This document shows positions 45,716 to 57,701 of a stretch of 64,000 nucleotides of DNA, piece by piece. The notes below the pieces were generated by a model. That model was not told the origin of the DNA and did no database searches. It saw only the letters and a program-made list of their open reading frames with translations. The position numbers and the translations under genes were made by a program. Every line of letters starts with the position of its first letter. Position 1 is the first letter of the stretch. The stretch comes from Alitta virens (lineage: Eukaryota > Annelida > Polychaeta > Phyllodocida > Nereididae), in the NCBI GenBank assembly GCA_932294295.1, contig OW028585.1:21800912-21864911 (forward strand), read 5' to 3'.

Positions 45716-45768
45716 TTTTGCTGTCATTGGCTTGATGTTGGGCGCACATCAATCCAATGACAGCAAAA
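45716..45768. repeat. Second copy of the repeat-unit hairpin
   Basis: TTTTGCTGTCATTGG (45,716-45,730) and CCAATGACAGCAAAA (45,754-45,768) are exact reverse complements. The 23-base loop again contains GATGTTGGGCGCACA. Confidence 0.85.
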
Positions 45769-46689
45769 ACGGTTCAACTGTGGCTGTATTAGGCATGCTA
45801 TGAGCGGAGTAACTTTGGATCTTAACATATTGTGACTTGGGCTTCCTGCATTACTGAGAAGTCACACACAAACAAATGTTCTTTGGCATGGGTAACACAC
45901 CAGGAACAGTGTCCTGCGACTCCTACATAGTCATGTGATATTGGACACACATCGATCTTCAGATGACAAAAATGGTTCAATAGTGGCTCTTTTTGGATCT
46001 TTGCAAATTGGGCCTAAATTTTGCTGAATGTCATGCAAAACATGTGATTTGGCTTGAGTGACCTACAAGGAGTAGTGTCCTACATGGTCGTGTGATATGT
46101 TGAACAATTTAGATGGTATAGGATCTTCCTTGACTTTAGTGTTGTCACTAAAACACATTTAAGATTAGGCCAGTTTTTAGGGCTTTCAAAGCTAGCTGTT
46201 GTATGTGCCATTGGCCTCACGATGGGAATGCATCGACCCCTTAATTGCAAATTTAGTCTAACTTCAATGTATTTGGCACAATATTTGGACATAAGCGCAA
46301 GTTTGCAGTTCTGTTTTAACAAGACAGGCCATTTTTCTGGCCTAGTATTTTTTACTGATTCCGCATTATGATTATAGTATCGATTGATTGATTTATTAAG
46401 AGATTGCAATAGGAAGGGTGAAAAATTAGGATATGGATTTTGGTGAAAGGTAATATATGTCATGTCATTAAAACCATATATATACATATTGAAAAAGGCC
46501 TACACACAAACTTGCATAGTGTGTTGTTGCATACGGCTAACTCTTAGGATAATTTTCCTGTGAAATGTCGAGCCAAGAATATAGGTCATTCTGAGATATG
46601 CCAGATGTTAATGCAAACTCGATGAGTTGGGGAATTTGTATCTATGAAGATGAAGTCAGGCATGTGTTTTTCATATAGAGTTATAGTTG

Positions 46690-47085
46690 ACTAGATTAAA
46701 GATGTTTTTTCCAGCACCATTCACAAAATTGAGGTAAATTCTGTAGTCATCGGACACACTTGTCTGCATGATAACACCACCATTTCTGAATGGCCTTCTT
46801 GTGACAGCAGTGAATGAAGCATAGTGGTACCCTAGGCTTACCAGCTGCAGTATCACCCATTGTTTCTGCTCAGGGTGCAGTGATTTTCATCACAGAACAA
46901 TGCTGATGCCCAATGGTTCCTCTTCCAATGTTAATGGGCTCGACCCTGTGAGATGATTATGCTGTGTCTAGCATTGTCACCAGGTACCATTGCTGGCCGC
47001 CTATCATGTAGTCATTTTTTACATAAGCAGTGCCGAATGGTCTGACAAGACACCAGAGTCTGTCTTGCCACTTTGTGCCTGCAGT
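46690..47085 (-). pseudogene. Second Tc1/mariner transposase fragment
   Basis: Read on the minus strand, the sequence is homologous at the nucleotide level to 40,650-40,990 of the + strand fossil. Shared landmarks are AGAAGGCCATT, ATGGT.(G/T)TGTTATCAT-like sequence, ACAAGTGTGT..GATGACTAC and GAATGG or AATGGG. Its translation includes WASALFCDE (compare WASVLFFDE at 40,775) and TRRPFRNGGVIM. Only the middle of the transposase remains, with stops and frameshifts. It abuts the LINE that starts near 47,090 on the other strand. Confidence 0.75.
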
Positions 47086-47089
47086 TGAG

Positions 47090-49745
47090 TAACATTTTCA
47101 TCTAAATGTTATCAAATTTGACATTTTTTACATAAACGAGTCTTGGCTTGATGATGATATAGGTGAATGTGAATCTCAAATTAATAGTTATAAGACATTG
47201 ATTAAACACCGCAATCATCCTGGTGGTGGATGTGTCATGTATAACAGGGATAATATGTCATTTAAAAGATTTTTAGATCTTGAAATAAGTGATGTTGAAT
47301 GTATTTGGATAAAACTAGCTACAAGTCCCCTGTCCACAGGACAGGGTTACAACGTCATAGATGAAAAAAATCTTGAATTTCGACATGTGTTGGAACTAGC
47401 CTTTTAATAAACGTTTGCCACAGGAAATACACCTGCTCTAGGGTTACACATACCTCTTTTCTATTGTGTCACACTCAGATACAGTTGATTTCTTCCAATT
47501 TTAATAGATTTCTGCACTATTTTTGAACTCATCTTTCCTTGATTATCGATGACAGCCATTGCGACAGTCAGGTGACAGTGGCGCCACTGGCAAAATAAAT
47601 ACTAAGAAACGTCACTCCCATTGTCAACGCCCCTAGTGGACCATAAAATTAATTTGAAAATAGCTCTGTCAAGTCCGTAGTTTTCTTAAGTTTATTAAAA
47701 TAAGCTAATATATCATTTCCACACGATTCCCGTGTAACGGGTCTAATGAAGCTAAAGTATTAGATATTTATCTGCACCATTGCATCTATATAATCTGTGT
47801 TAGCGCTGTGATGTCGCGGAAACCCTCCAGTGAGTTTAGTGGAACTAGGCGGAAATCGTGAAAGCATGAACTAGCGAATGTGAATTTATGAAAACGATGT
47901 TTCCAGTGGCTTTTTCAGTAATATCTGAGTGCAAGCCGATCGTAAACAGAGCAGTCCTCATGTGCATAACGACAAAATAAGGTATGCTAACGTGTTTATT
48001 GAGAAAAGTGTGTCGTAAATGTCAACTTCCAAGAATTCATATACAAGTAGTTCCGACCCTACATCGCATTTACTGCAATGAAGGTCGGTTCTGGCTAGGG
48101 TAAAACTAGCCTTTGAAAAGAGACACTTACAACTTTGTACATTATATAGGCCACCCTCAGCAAATTCTGTATACTTTGAAAATATGCTTAATATGTTTGA
48201 AAAAGCTTGCATCAATGAATGTATGACTGAAGTTATCACCTCATGACCATAATCTGTTAGGTTTAATTGAGAATCTCAATGGTCTTACTCAAATTGTTAC
48301 AGACTACACTAGAGTAATTGAGATTTCTAAGTCTAAAATTTATGTTATCTTTACTACTAATCCTGGCTCACATATTTCCACTGGTGTATTGGAAATTACA
48401 TTAAGTGACCATTACTTGATTCAATTAGAAATTGTAGACCAGTTGTTGAAACTCAGCAACATAATGAGGTAAAGTTTACAAATTACAAACGCTTTGATTA
48501 AACAAAATTTCTGTATGATTTACAAAATTCTCCAATCAATGAACTGATAATGGAGAGTAATAATATTCTCGAAGCCTGGAATCTTTTTAAAAATGAATGT
48601 ACCTATTCGTACATCTAGAATGAAAAATAGATACAATCCATGGATATTTTAATACTGATACTGTACAGGAAATGTATAAGAGAGATAATCTTCACAAAAA
48701 CGCAACCCTCACAGGTGATATTGATGTTATTAATGAGTACAGATCTGTCAGAAACAGTGTAAATACATTGATAAAAAATGCCAAAGTTAAATATTTTAAA
48801 GATTTGTATAATGATGGAAAATCCAGTTCAAGAAAGCTGTATTTTGAATTGTCCAGACTGTCCGGTAAATCTCTAGACAATAATGATACTAGTAGTCCAC
48901 TTACGGCTGAGGAGTCAAATGATTTTTACAAACATTGGTCATAAAACTGCTAGTGTTTATAAGTTGCTCACTATGCTGAGTACCCATAGTTGATGTACTA
49001 GATTGTGATTGTAGAATTGCAGCTCAAAGAATTTCCATACCAATTACTCATGTTTAATTTGTCTTTACGAACTGGGTGTATACCAGATGACTGGAAACAT
49101 GCTAGAGTAACACCTATTTATAAGGGAAAAGGTGACATAACAGATGCCTGAAACTTAAGACATATTTCAGTAAAAGTACACATTGCAAAGTTATTTGAAA
49201 AAGAAATTCAGTGTCAATTAGTTAGTTACCTTGTAAGTAAGGACTTCTTAATGTTAGACCAATCATCATACAGAAAATGTTATTCTACCACTACATGTTT
49301 ACACAATACAATTTATGAATGGTTGCAGAACATCGGCGATCGTTTGTATACAGGTGTGTGTTTTCTAGATATCTCAAAATGTTTTGACACAATTGATCAT
49401 GAGATTTTACTGAGCAAAATGAAAAAGCATGGCATTAGAAATGTTGAACTTGACTGGTTTCAATCCTACTTAAGTTATCAAACTCAAATTGTCAAACATA
49501 ATAAGAAGTGCTCCAGTCCTTTCACAGATAACTCTTGGTGTTCCTCACGGATCTACATTAGGCCTATTACTCTTTATGGTGTTTATAAATGATCTTCCTA
49601 TGTTTATTACAAATGGTAGCTGCAGTATGTACGCAGATGACACCATTATTTATTGTTCAATTTCTGGTTTTGTAAATTTATCGTATGATGTCAATGAGAC
49701 TTTGTGTCAATTTGATAGGCACTTCCAGGTACTTGATGTCTTTGC
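47090..49745 (+). mobile_element. Degraded LINE (CR1/L2/Jockey-like), endonuclease and RT remnants
   Basis: On the + strand the apurinic-type endonuclease is recognisable from about 47,110: KFDIFYINESWLDDD, then HPGGGCVMYNRDN, then DVECIWIKL. It resumes after an insert with YRPPSANSVYFENML (48,145 onward) and LEITLSDHYLIQLE (about 48,390). The linker follows at 48,672-48,944. The reverse transcriptase shows CIPDDWKHARVTPIYKGKGD (about 49,080), FLDISKCFDTIDHEILL (palm motif A, about 49,360), GVPHGSTLG and YADD (49,630-49,641, motif C). There is a stop near 49,150, a frameshift near 49,500, and the 3' part is lost at about 49,745, where old repeat sequence takes over. It is dead. Confidence 0.88.
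47405..48103. mobile_element. 699-bp nested insertion with 11-bp target duplication
   Basis: AACTAGCCTTT occurs immediately before (47,394-47,404) and after (48,104-48,114) this segment. Removing the segment and one repeat copy (710 bases) rejoins the LINE endonuclease in the same reading frame, running from ELAF into EKRHLQL and YRPPSA, which confirms the boundaries. The insert has no convincing inverted repeats (it begins TAATAAACG and ends CTAGGGTAA), no poly-A and no recognised coding motif. An 11-bp duplication suits a Mutator-like element or a retroposed sequence. Its type is unresolved. Confidence 0.85.
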
Positions 49746-50513
49746 AGCTACCTGCTTCTCATGAAATTTTGAATGAATCAGTCATAACATTTATTGATTT
49801 GAGTAATAATATTGCTACCCAGCTGCCCAATGGATCCAACATTGCCAATGTTGGGTGCACATCGAACCATTTGGCATGCTGTTTAGGGAGAAACTTTGCA
49901 TCTTTTTATGCAATTTTGGCCTTAGATGTTGCCCAAATGCATACACAAACAAATGCATATTGGCATTAATGAAAATGTGTCCTTGACAAGTCAATCATTT
50001 TTGTGACATTCATTGGTTTAGGCTTTAATAATAATTGCCTCAAACCAAAGTTTGGTCTCATGACTTGCACATGGGAAAAATATCATTCACTTTTAAAGCA
50101 AACTATAGCATGTTGGCCCATTATCATTGCAGGAAGGTCAATTCACAAACTAATGCAATTAGTAGTCATATGCAAGCAAATGCATTGTGGCTTATGCAAT
50201 TGGCAACACTCCATCCCCTCAGAGCTATGTGAAAGTCTAATTAATAAATTATTCATGAAATTAAATTTAAGAGACTTTGGCTTGTGATTTGAAAGAAATT
50301 TGGTCAGTATTCTTCATTTCTGTCAAAGTTGAATATCTGGGTAAATTGGCAACTTGGACCTTTCATTTTGCTGAAAGGGATATGCATGTAAGTGCAATTT
50401 TGCATAAAATGTATTACAAATATAACAAGTATTCTCCAATTTCAAGTAAAATGTCTAGCCATTTGTATGCCATCAGGTTTTTCTCCTGTAAAACCTTTTT
50501 GTCAGTGCTTTGC
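49746..50513. repeat. Diverged old repeat units next to copy B
   Basis: No gene is seen. CTGCCCAATGGATCC...CCAATGTTGGGTGCACAT near 49,820-49,865, CACAAACAAATGCATATTGG near 49,945 and CTAGCCATTTGTATGCCATC near 50,455 match motifs of the array at 42,481-46,640 and of 1-9,560. The last unit runs without a break into copy B at 50,514. Confidence 0.55.
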
Positions 50514-51354
50514 AAACAAGTAAAGCCAATGTTAAAGAATAAATAGGGTGTTTACAATTGTAGTACTAGTAAAACACAGCCTCAAACTGAAGCAGCGCTG
50601 AAACTGCTAGCTTTAATTGTAATTTGCCATTACTAAATGTACGGGAGAAAATTGTCTTACACAGCCATGTTATTCAATGATTCAGGCTTTTTTTCTGCAA
50701 TTTGCTTCCAAAGCAAGTATAGATACTTTGTATGTGTATAGTTTGTAATTTGGCATGACTGGCATCAAAGGAAAATGTTCTTAACATCAAAGTATAACTA
50801 TGCATGAATTCTGTGATTGCTCACCCTGAATTGTTTATGCCTGCAGAGTTAAAAATGCCAAACTCTGTAGGCAGGCTGCCTTGTTTGACTAAATTTTACA
50901 TGGTGTTGCTGCAATCGGCCTGGAATTGGGTGCATGTCAGCCCTTCAATGTCTATTCAAGCCCAACATTAGCTGGTTAGGAATGCTATGCGGTTATTACT
51001 TGACATCTCTGCAAAATGGTGTGTTGGTGATATTATGTTTAACGGCGGGTACCACTTTTGCCTCAAGGAGTTCCAGAACTTTAAGAACATCACTGCAATA
51101 TTGTTGTATCCGCACTGTACTGCAAAATTGTTACGGTGGTTCTACAGATGTGTATGATATGGCTGGCACAATGCAATGATGACCATCTGGCATAATTTTT
51201 AATGAATAAGTACAATTCCAGAAAAATTGCCCCACATTGTGTGACATGTCAGATCTTTTGTTTATTGCAAAGCTAATGATTAAGTGCCTGTGTAAATTAA
51301 CGTAGGCCTTTCATTTGCAATGCAACCTTTCATGAGCATCATCCCAGCTTGATG

Positions 51355-51530
51355 TTGTTCATATGAGACGCTAAATTGGTGGTCCCTTATACTCAGTGTC
51401 TATGCTGAGGCAAGTAAAAGATCCCACCCATGGGGTAAATGTATAACATGGGTGGACTCCTCCTCTCGCCTCATCAATCAACCTTCAATAGCGGCAACAA
51501 CTTGCCATATCTATCCATCTATCTATATAT
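51355..51530 (+). repeat. SINE/LINE 3'-tail-like repeat (copy B)
   Basis: Counterpart of 840-1,010, with the same GAGACGCTAAATTGG and GTAAAAGATCCCACCC motifs and the same CTATC-type tail. It ends only about 25 bases before the point where copy B is rearranged relative to copy A (51,553). Confidence 0.35.
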
Positions 51531-51553
51531 CTATTGTATATATGTGTGATTTG

Positions 51554-54265
51554 GTGCCAAAAACTGACTAATAGTGAAACACTTTTGCCTAATAACTTCA
51601 AACATGCTGAGGATGTCGTTATTTTTAAAGATTTTATTTATAACTGGGATTTACCCTATGACAGCCTGAGGGCTATTTTATCAAGATAGGCTGCTCTTTT
51701 ATGTTTCACTCTTGTTTTTAGTTTTTTTTAGTGTACATGTATACACATCTTTTTTAGTCATCAAATAGCTTTTATGCTAGTGTTTCTTTGTTTTTAAACT
51801 GACTTTTAATAAATATTTGTTATAATGCTCTTGAAAGCCCTGGGCCTCCGTGCAGCAAGGGCGGAAACAGTGTGGGTGAAGACCTCTAATCTTACTGGCC
51901 AACATGGGGCTGTGCACATCGCACACCTAATTTTAGCTCTTCTTTTAATCAAATAGAAACTGCATTTGAGTGCAAGACGCCAAATGGAAAAGAGCTTTTA
52001 TTTTTTAACTCTGGCCCTTTAAGCAATGCATTGCTAAAATATGCGTATTGACAGGGCAGTCACAAGGGTAAAATATCTTCCGGAGCCATGTGCAATTAAT
52101 GTCATTTGTATATACATAAACCATTTTTACCTAAGCTTGTAATTTATTTGAATTAATTTTAATAGATATCATGATTTTATATGGTATAATATTTTCACAT
52201 CGATTGTATATTTTAGTGCATTGATCGCAAATACATTTTATATTGAAAACAGGCAGTGTGCACTATGGCATGGCTGACACACTAAAAAAATTCCTTTCAT
52301 TGCCATTTAAATGACAGACCGGTTTCCCTCAATACAAATAAATGGAATTGAATTGAAAATTAAACTGATCCATTAACAAATAGATGTGCTTTTACATAGC
52401 TGCAACAGCAGTATTGGATGTTTGCACAAGGAAAAATGTCCTACAGTGATGTGAAATGTTTGGCCATTTGTATTGCACAGCACTCTCATTAGTTAGTCTT
52501 TCTAAGTTTTTATTTGTCTCAGTGTTCAAATTCGAACTGCTAATTTCCAACCCCTAAGTCTGAATTTTGTGTAAATGTTGTCAATGTCGGGCAAACTTAG
52601 CGCCCAAGTTTGGCCAAATTTGACACAACATTGTCACAAAATTGATCCTACATTATGCTTACAAACCAGTTAGATAATAAATTAGCCATACAATTTTAGC
52701 TTGATATTTTACAAACAAATCATTATCACACCATGTGAAAAGTCCCACCTTTTGTCTATTATAACACTTCATGCTTTGAAAGCACATAAAGTAAGACATT
52801 TTCACATTTACGCAGTGCCACATATGATTTTAATCAATTGATGTGAAACTTGGCGATGTCTTAATGTGTAATGTTTGGCCAATTGTAATGTTTTATGCTT
52901 TATCCTTTAATTCACTCAAATACTTTGACATGTATGCCATGCCTTATATAATTGAAACTTCCTTCAGATGTTGCAAATCTGTTTTACTTGCCATTATGAA
53001 CTTTTTTATTAGGTAGTGCCAAAAACTGACTAATAGTGAAACACTTTTGCCTAATAACTTCAAAAATGCTGAGGATGTCGTTATTTTTAAAGATTTTATT
53101 TATAACTGGGATTTACCCTATGACAGCCTGAGGGCAATTTTATCAAGATAGGCTGCTCTTTTATGTTTCACTCTTGTTTTTAGTTTTTTTTTAGTGTACA
53201 TGTATACACATCTTTTTTAGTCATCAAATAGCTTTTATGCTAGTGTTTCTTTGTTTTTAAACTGACTTTTAATAAGTATTTGTTATAATGCTCTTGAAAG
53301 CCCTGGGCCTCCGTGCAGCAAGGGCGGAAACAGTGTGGGTGAAGACCTCTAATCTTACTGGCCAACATGGGGCTGTGCACATCGCACACCTAATTTTAGC
53401 TCTTCTTTTAATCAAATAGAAACTGCCTTTGAGTGCAAGACGCCAAATGGAAAAGAGCTTTTATTTTTTAACTCTGGCCCTTTAAGCAATGCATTGCTAA
53501 AATATGCGTATTGACAGGGCAGTCACAAGGGTAAAATATCTTCCGGAGCCATCTGCAATTAATGTCATTTGTATATACATAAACCATTTTTACCTAAGCT
53601 TTTAATTTATTTGAATTAATTTTAATAGATATCATGATTTTATATGGTATAATATTTTCACATCAATTGTATATTTTAGTGCATTGATCGCAAATACATT
53701 TTATATTGAAAACAGCCAGTGTGCACTATGGCATGGCTGACACACTAAAAAAATTCCTTTCATTGCCATTTAAATGACAGACCGGTTTCCCTCAATACAA
53801 ATAAATGGAATTGAATTGAAAATTAAACTGATCCATTAACAAATAGATGTGCTTTTACATAGCTGCAACAGCAGTATTGGATGTTTGCACAAGGAAAAAT
53901 GTCCTACAGTGATGTGAAATGTTTGGCCATTTGTATTGCACAGCACTCTCATTAGTTAGTCTTTCTAAGTTTTTATTTGTCTCAGTGTTCAAATTCGCAC
54001 TGCTAATTTCCAATCCCTAAGTCTGAATTTTGTGTAAATGTTGTCAATGTCGGGCAAACTTAGCGCCCAAGTTTGGCCGAATTTGACACAACATTGTCAC
54101 AAAATTGATCCTACATTATGCTTACAAACTAGTTAGATAATAAATTAGCCATACAATTTTAGCTTGATATTTTACAAATAAATCATTATCACACCATGTG
54201 AAAAGTCCCACCTTTAGTCTATTATAACACTTCATGCTTTGAAAGCACATAAAACTAAGACAATA
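51554..54265. repeat. Two tandem units of about 1.46 kb (copy B form)
   Basis: GTGCCAAAAACTGAC recurs at 51,554 and 53,016, a period of 1,462 bp. These units contain the same sequence as 2,946-6,308 plus an extra segment of about 270 bp (around 51,990-52,270 and 53,450-53,730) which in copy A appears only once, at 2,655-2,935. The second unit ends where copy A's third unit ends, at AACTAAGACA. The two blocks therefore carry different arrangements of related units. Confidence 0.88.
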
Positions 54266-54481
54266 TAATTGGTCTGATGTGGTTCTGTTTTGTCAGTGTA
54301 TAGCCAGACTTCTTTTACATATTAATTTCATACATGTTAACTTATGTGCCTTGGAGAACAGGATGCAAGACCTTAATGGATTCATCAATGAAGCATCATG
54401 TAATACATTTGAAAGCTAAAACTTGTATGTCAGAAATCATACAACATTTACTGTGACATGGCTTACACACTAGAAATGCGT

Positions 54482-54660
54482 AGGGGTGGGGCCTAGATCA
54501 GTAGTAGCGCACTGGGCTTCCAACCACTGGGTCCCACGTTCAATTTCCGGTCGAGCCTATGTTGGATGCCTGTTTCATCCTTCGTCTCATCCTACCTGTC
54601 CTAATTAGCCCATCAGGTGCAGAAATACAGGACATAAAGCCCTAATCCACCACCACCACC
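54482..54660 (+). mobile_element. tRNA-derived SINE with target duplication (copy B)
   Basis: Counterpart of 6,528-6,693. This copy keeps the B-box region (CCCACGTTCAATTTCCGG) that copy A has lost, and lacks a 12-bp insert (around TTGGCATGGTCC) present in copy A. The left target duplication reads ACTAGAAATGCGT (54,469-54,481) and the right ACTAGAAATGTGT (54,661-54,673), one substitution apart. Confidence 0.85.
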
Positions 54661-54673
54661 ACTAGAAATGTGT

Positions 54674-57548
54674 TACAGATATCCTGTGCATTGCCATGTG
54701 AGAAGTCAGAAATTCAGTCTGGTATAACATTCACCAACTTAGCCTTTTTTTAAAGCTGGAGGTGCATTGAAAGACATGGTAGACACCTGGCTCATAAAAT
54801 GATGGCAATTTTGTATGGCATAACATTTTCATATTGCGTAATATTCTAGTGCATTAAATGCAACTTATTTTATATTGCAAAATTGCCTAAATTAATCAAA
54901 TTCTTTGGCATGGCTGACACACAAAAAATTTCCTTCTTAGCCATTATAAATGACGAACCAGTTTCCTCACTGACAAAGCTTACTCGTACAGGCCTATGGC
55001 ATTCAACAATTCAGCCTTTTTATTGCTGGAGGTGTATTGAATGACAAGGTTGACACCTTTATGGCCCTTGAAATAATTAGTAATTTTGTATGGCATCACA
55101 TTTTCATATTGAACTCGTTAACGAAAATTTGTAATCTGGGCCTATCATTCTCCTTCAAGATCCACATGGAGCTGGCTGGAGGCAATGGGAAATGATCATT
55201 GTATGGTATAACATTTCTCCATTTGAACCTTAAACGTTTTGGTAGACTATGTCAAATTAGAGTGTAGTAGGTATGTTGTTGTTGCGGTTTGGCCAACACT
55301 GCGCCCGTGTTTGCCTGACTTCAACAACACTGATCCTACATCACGATTTACCATATTTTTCGGGGTTAAAATAAGCTCGGGCTGCTGGTATTTTGTGCAA
55401 AGGTCATCATAGAAATATTGCAAAATTTCAGTTTTTACTCAATATAATGCTATTAGGCTTATGAACAAATCAATTGCAATGTTCTGCATGTCTTATGTTG
55501 CAAAAAAGTCTGCACATGAATAGGGTTTGGTTTGTCAGTGTGCATAATCAAATATTTGCTGACACATGAGAAACATCTTTGGTACACAGCTGTTTAAAAT
55601 GTTTAACTGATATCCATGACTTGCACAAGTACAACTATCTACGATAACTGGGCATCTCTTTGAAATTTGAGTTTTTGGTACTTCCTTTATAAACCTGAAA
55701 GTTAAAGATTTGTTTGGTTAGCCATCATAATGTAGGGTCAGTATTATGGCCGAAAAATAAAAAAGTAATAATTATTTTGAATGCATTATTGAAATAAACA
55801 ACTTGAAAAGTCTATAAAAATGTTTCACATATGGTCGGGATTCGGAACCAAACAATTTTTTTTTTCATTCTGCCTAAAGGACTACACGCTAACAAATGTA
55901 TAATTGTGTCCAACTTGCACATGTGTGAGATGTTATGCAGCAGCTTTTAAAATAAGTTAGTTTCACACATGATTTCTTATGTAAATATGCAATATGGGCC
56001 TTTCATTTTGAAAGAACCATGTGAAGCTGACAGAAAGCAATGTGAAATAATCAGTCATTTTACAGTTTAATATTTCACCATTTGAACCTAAGTTTTTGGT
56101 ATGCTTCAGCAACAAAAAATTAAGGCTATTCAGATCGCATGTCAAATAGTCTGTTGTTGTCTTTGTCAGATCAATTTTGGGCCAATGTTTGCTATTCATA
56201 ATGTCCGACCATTTAGTCTGACTTTAGAAAATTACAAGTGGTTTTGTTTGTTGGTGCACTTGGCCAAGCATGATCGTATCAGTCATGTTTACTCATTTAT
56301 CTAGTCACAAGACTTTTTTAATGCTCCATCGTAAGGATAAACTATGTAATGGTAACAATAAAATCTTTTCCAACTAATGAACATGCATGCTTTGATGAAA
56401 TATTTTATAAGAATGTTAAAAAAGAATTACACAGCTACTATGTCGGGCGTTTTTTTAATGGGATTTTGGGTGTAATTTAGCCTGGCTGACACTTCATAAA
56501 CATGTTATAAATATTTAATGACATAGCCTTTTATCCTAGGTATGCTCTGAAAATATATGCAACTTAGTATTGCTTACAATCATCTGCAAGTTAGCAGTCC
56601 GGGCATATTCTTATATAAGGTCCACAAATATAGATGTGATTTCACATCGGATGTTTTTTGACATGGCTGACACTAGGTCCAAGTGTAGTTTCATACTGCA
56701 ATAAGGCCCACACAAAAATGGGATTGACAAGTCATACCTTTAGTCTAAATGGCTTTGAAAGCATATAAAGCTAAGACATTTTCAAAACTTGCAACATCTT
56801 TGTTTTAATCATTTTAATTTTCTGTAATACTCTGAAAGCAAATGGTTTTACATTGCAGAAAGGCTGACACATTAGAAACGTCTTACATAGCCATTTACAA
56901 TTTCTGACTCCTTTCCTTGACTGAGGAATGTCCTGCAATGCCATGCGACAAGTCATGCATTTTACCTGGTGCCACATTTCATGAGTTAAGACGCAGATTT
57001 TTTTCTTCTTGAAAGCGCTTTGTAAGTTTTCAATCTGGGCAAAACGTTTTCTTTTTAGTTAAATAAATGGAGATTTGTTATTGCTGTAGCAGCAGCATTG
57101 GATTTATGGTGAAAATTTAAATGGCTGACTCATAGGAAAGATGTTCTTTGCAGTAATTTGTATTATATGATAGTTTCATTAATTAACCCTACTTTGAATA
57201 TAATTTTGTAATTTGGCATGGATGACTCAATGCAACTTCCTGCAGTATTAATAATGTCAGACTATTTAGTCTGACTGGCTACCTCTCTATAACAAAACAT
57301 TTGCAAAATGTTTGTAGTATTTTCCAGAAAGGTACGCACACATATTGATGCAATTCTTGAGATGTATATTGATTTGGCTGAAATGAATTAATATCCAAAC
57401 AGCCATGTAATTAAAAATGGGCATTTGTATGGCATAACACTTTGGTTTTTAATCCTTTCATTTTTTCAGCAGGCTTTTTAAGTCAAATTATTTCATATTG
57501 CAATGAGGCCTACACCAAAATAGGATTGACAAGTCACACGTTTAGTCT
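54674..57548. repeat. Diverged old repeat array (copy B)
   Basis: Counterpart of 6,707-9,562, with a handful of short indels. One example is a 26-bp insert (TAGGGTCAGTATTATGGCCG and following bases) near 55,734. No gene is seen. Confidence 0.6.
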
Positions 57549-57701
57549 GTTATAGCTCAGTGGTAGCATTTTGGACTTCCAACCACTGGGTCGGGTTCAA
57601 TTCCCGGTCGAGTCTTAAGTTGGATGGCTGATTCAGCCATCATCTAATTAGCCCAGCAGGTGCAGAAATACAGGACGTAAAGCCCTAATCTACCCACCCA
57701 C
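57549..57701 (+). mobile_element. tRNA-Gly-like SINE (copy B)
   Basis: Counterpart of 9,563-9,715, apparently identical in head and body, with the A box TAGCTCAGTGGTAG and the B box GGGTTCAATTCCCG intact. Confidence 0.85.

Larger units (their letters stand above)
42481..46640. repeat. Diverged old repeat array, right cluster
   Basis: No gene is seen. Degenerate units share GTTTGACATTGCACA, CTGAATCTGC.ATAA.TTTTATT, GATGGCTGCCCAGTTGGCC, GATGTTGGGCGCACAT and TTTGGCATGGGTAACACACC. Recent segment-level duplications are visible, for example 44,050-44,570 versus 45,090-45,500. Many units contain a palindrome made of TTTTGCTGTCATTGGCT and its complement around GATGTTGGGCGCACA (44,720-44,772; 45,716-45,768; degraded near 43,690-43,745). 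Confidence 0.6.

Noticed and set aside
47405..48103. Solo LTR
   Set aside because: The ends are not TG...CA and the 11-bp target duplication is too long for an LTR element.
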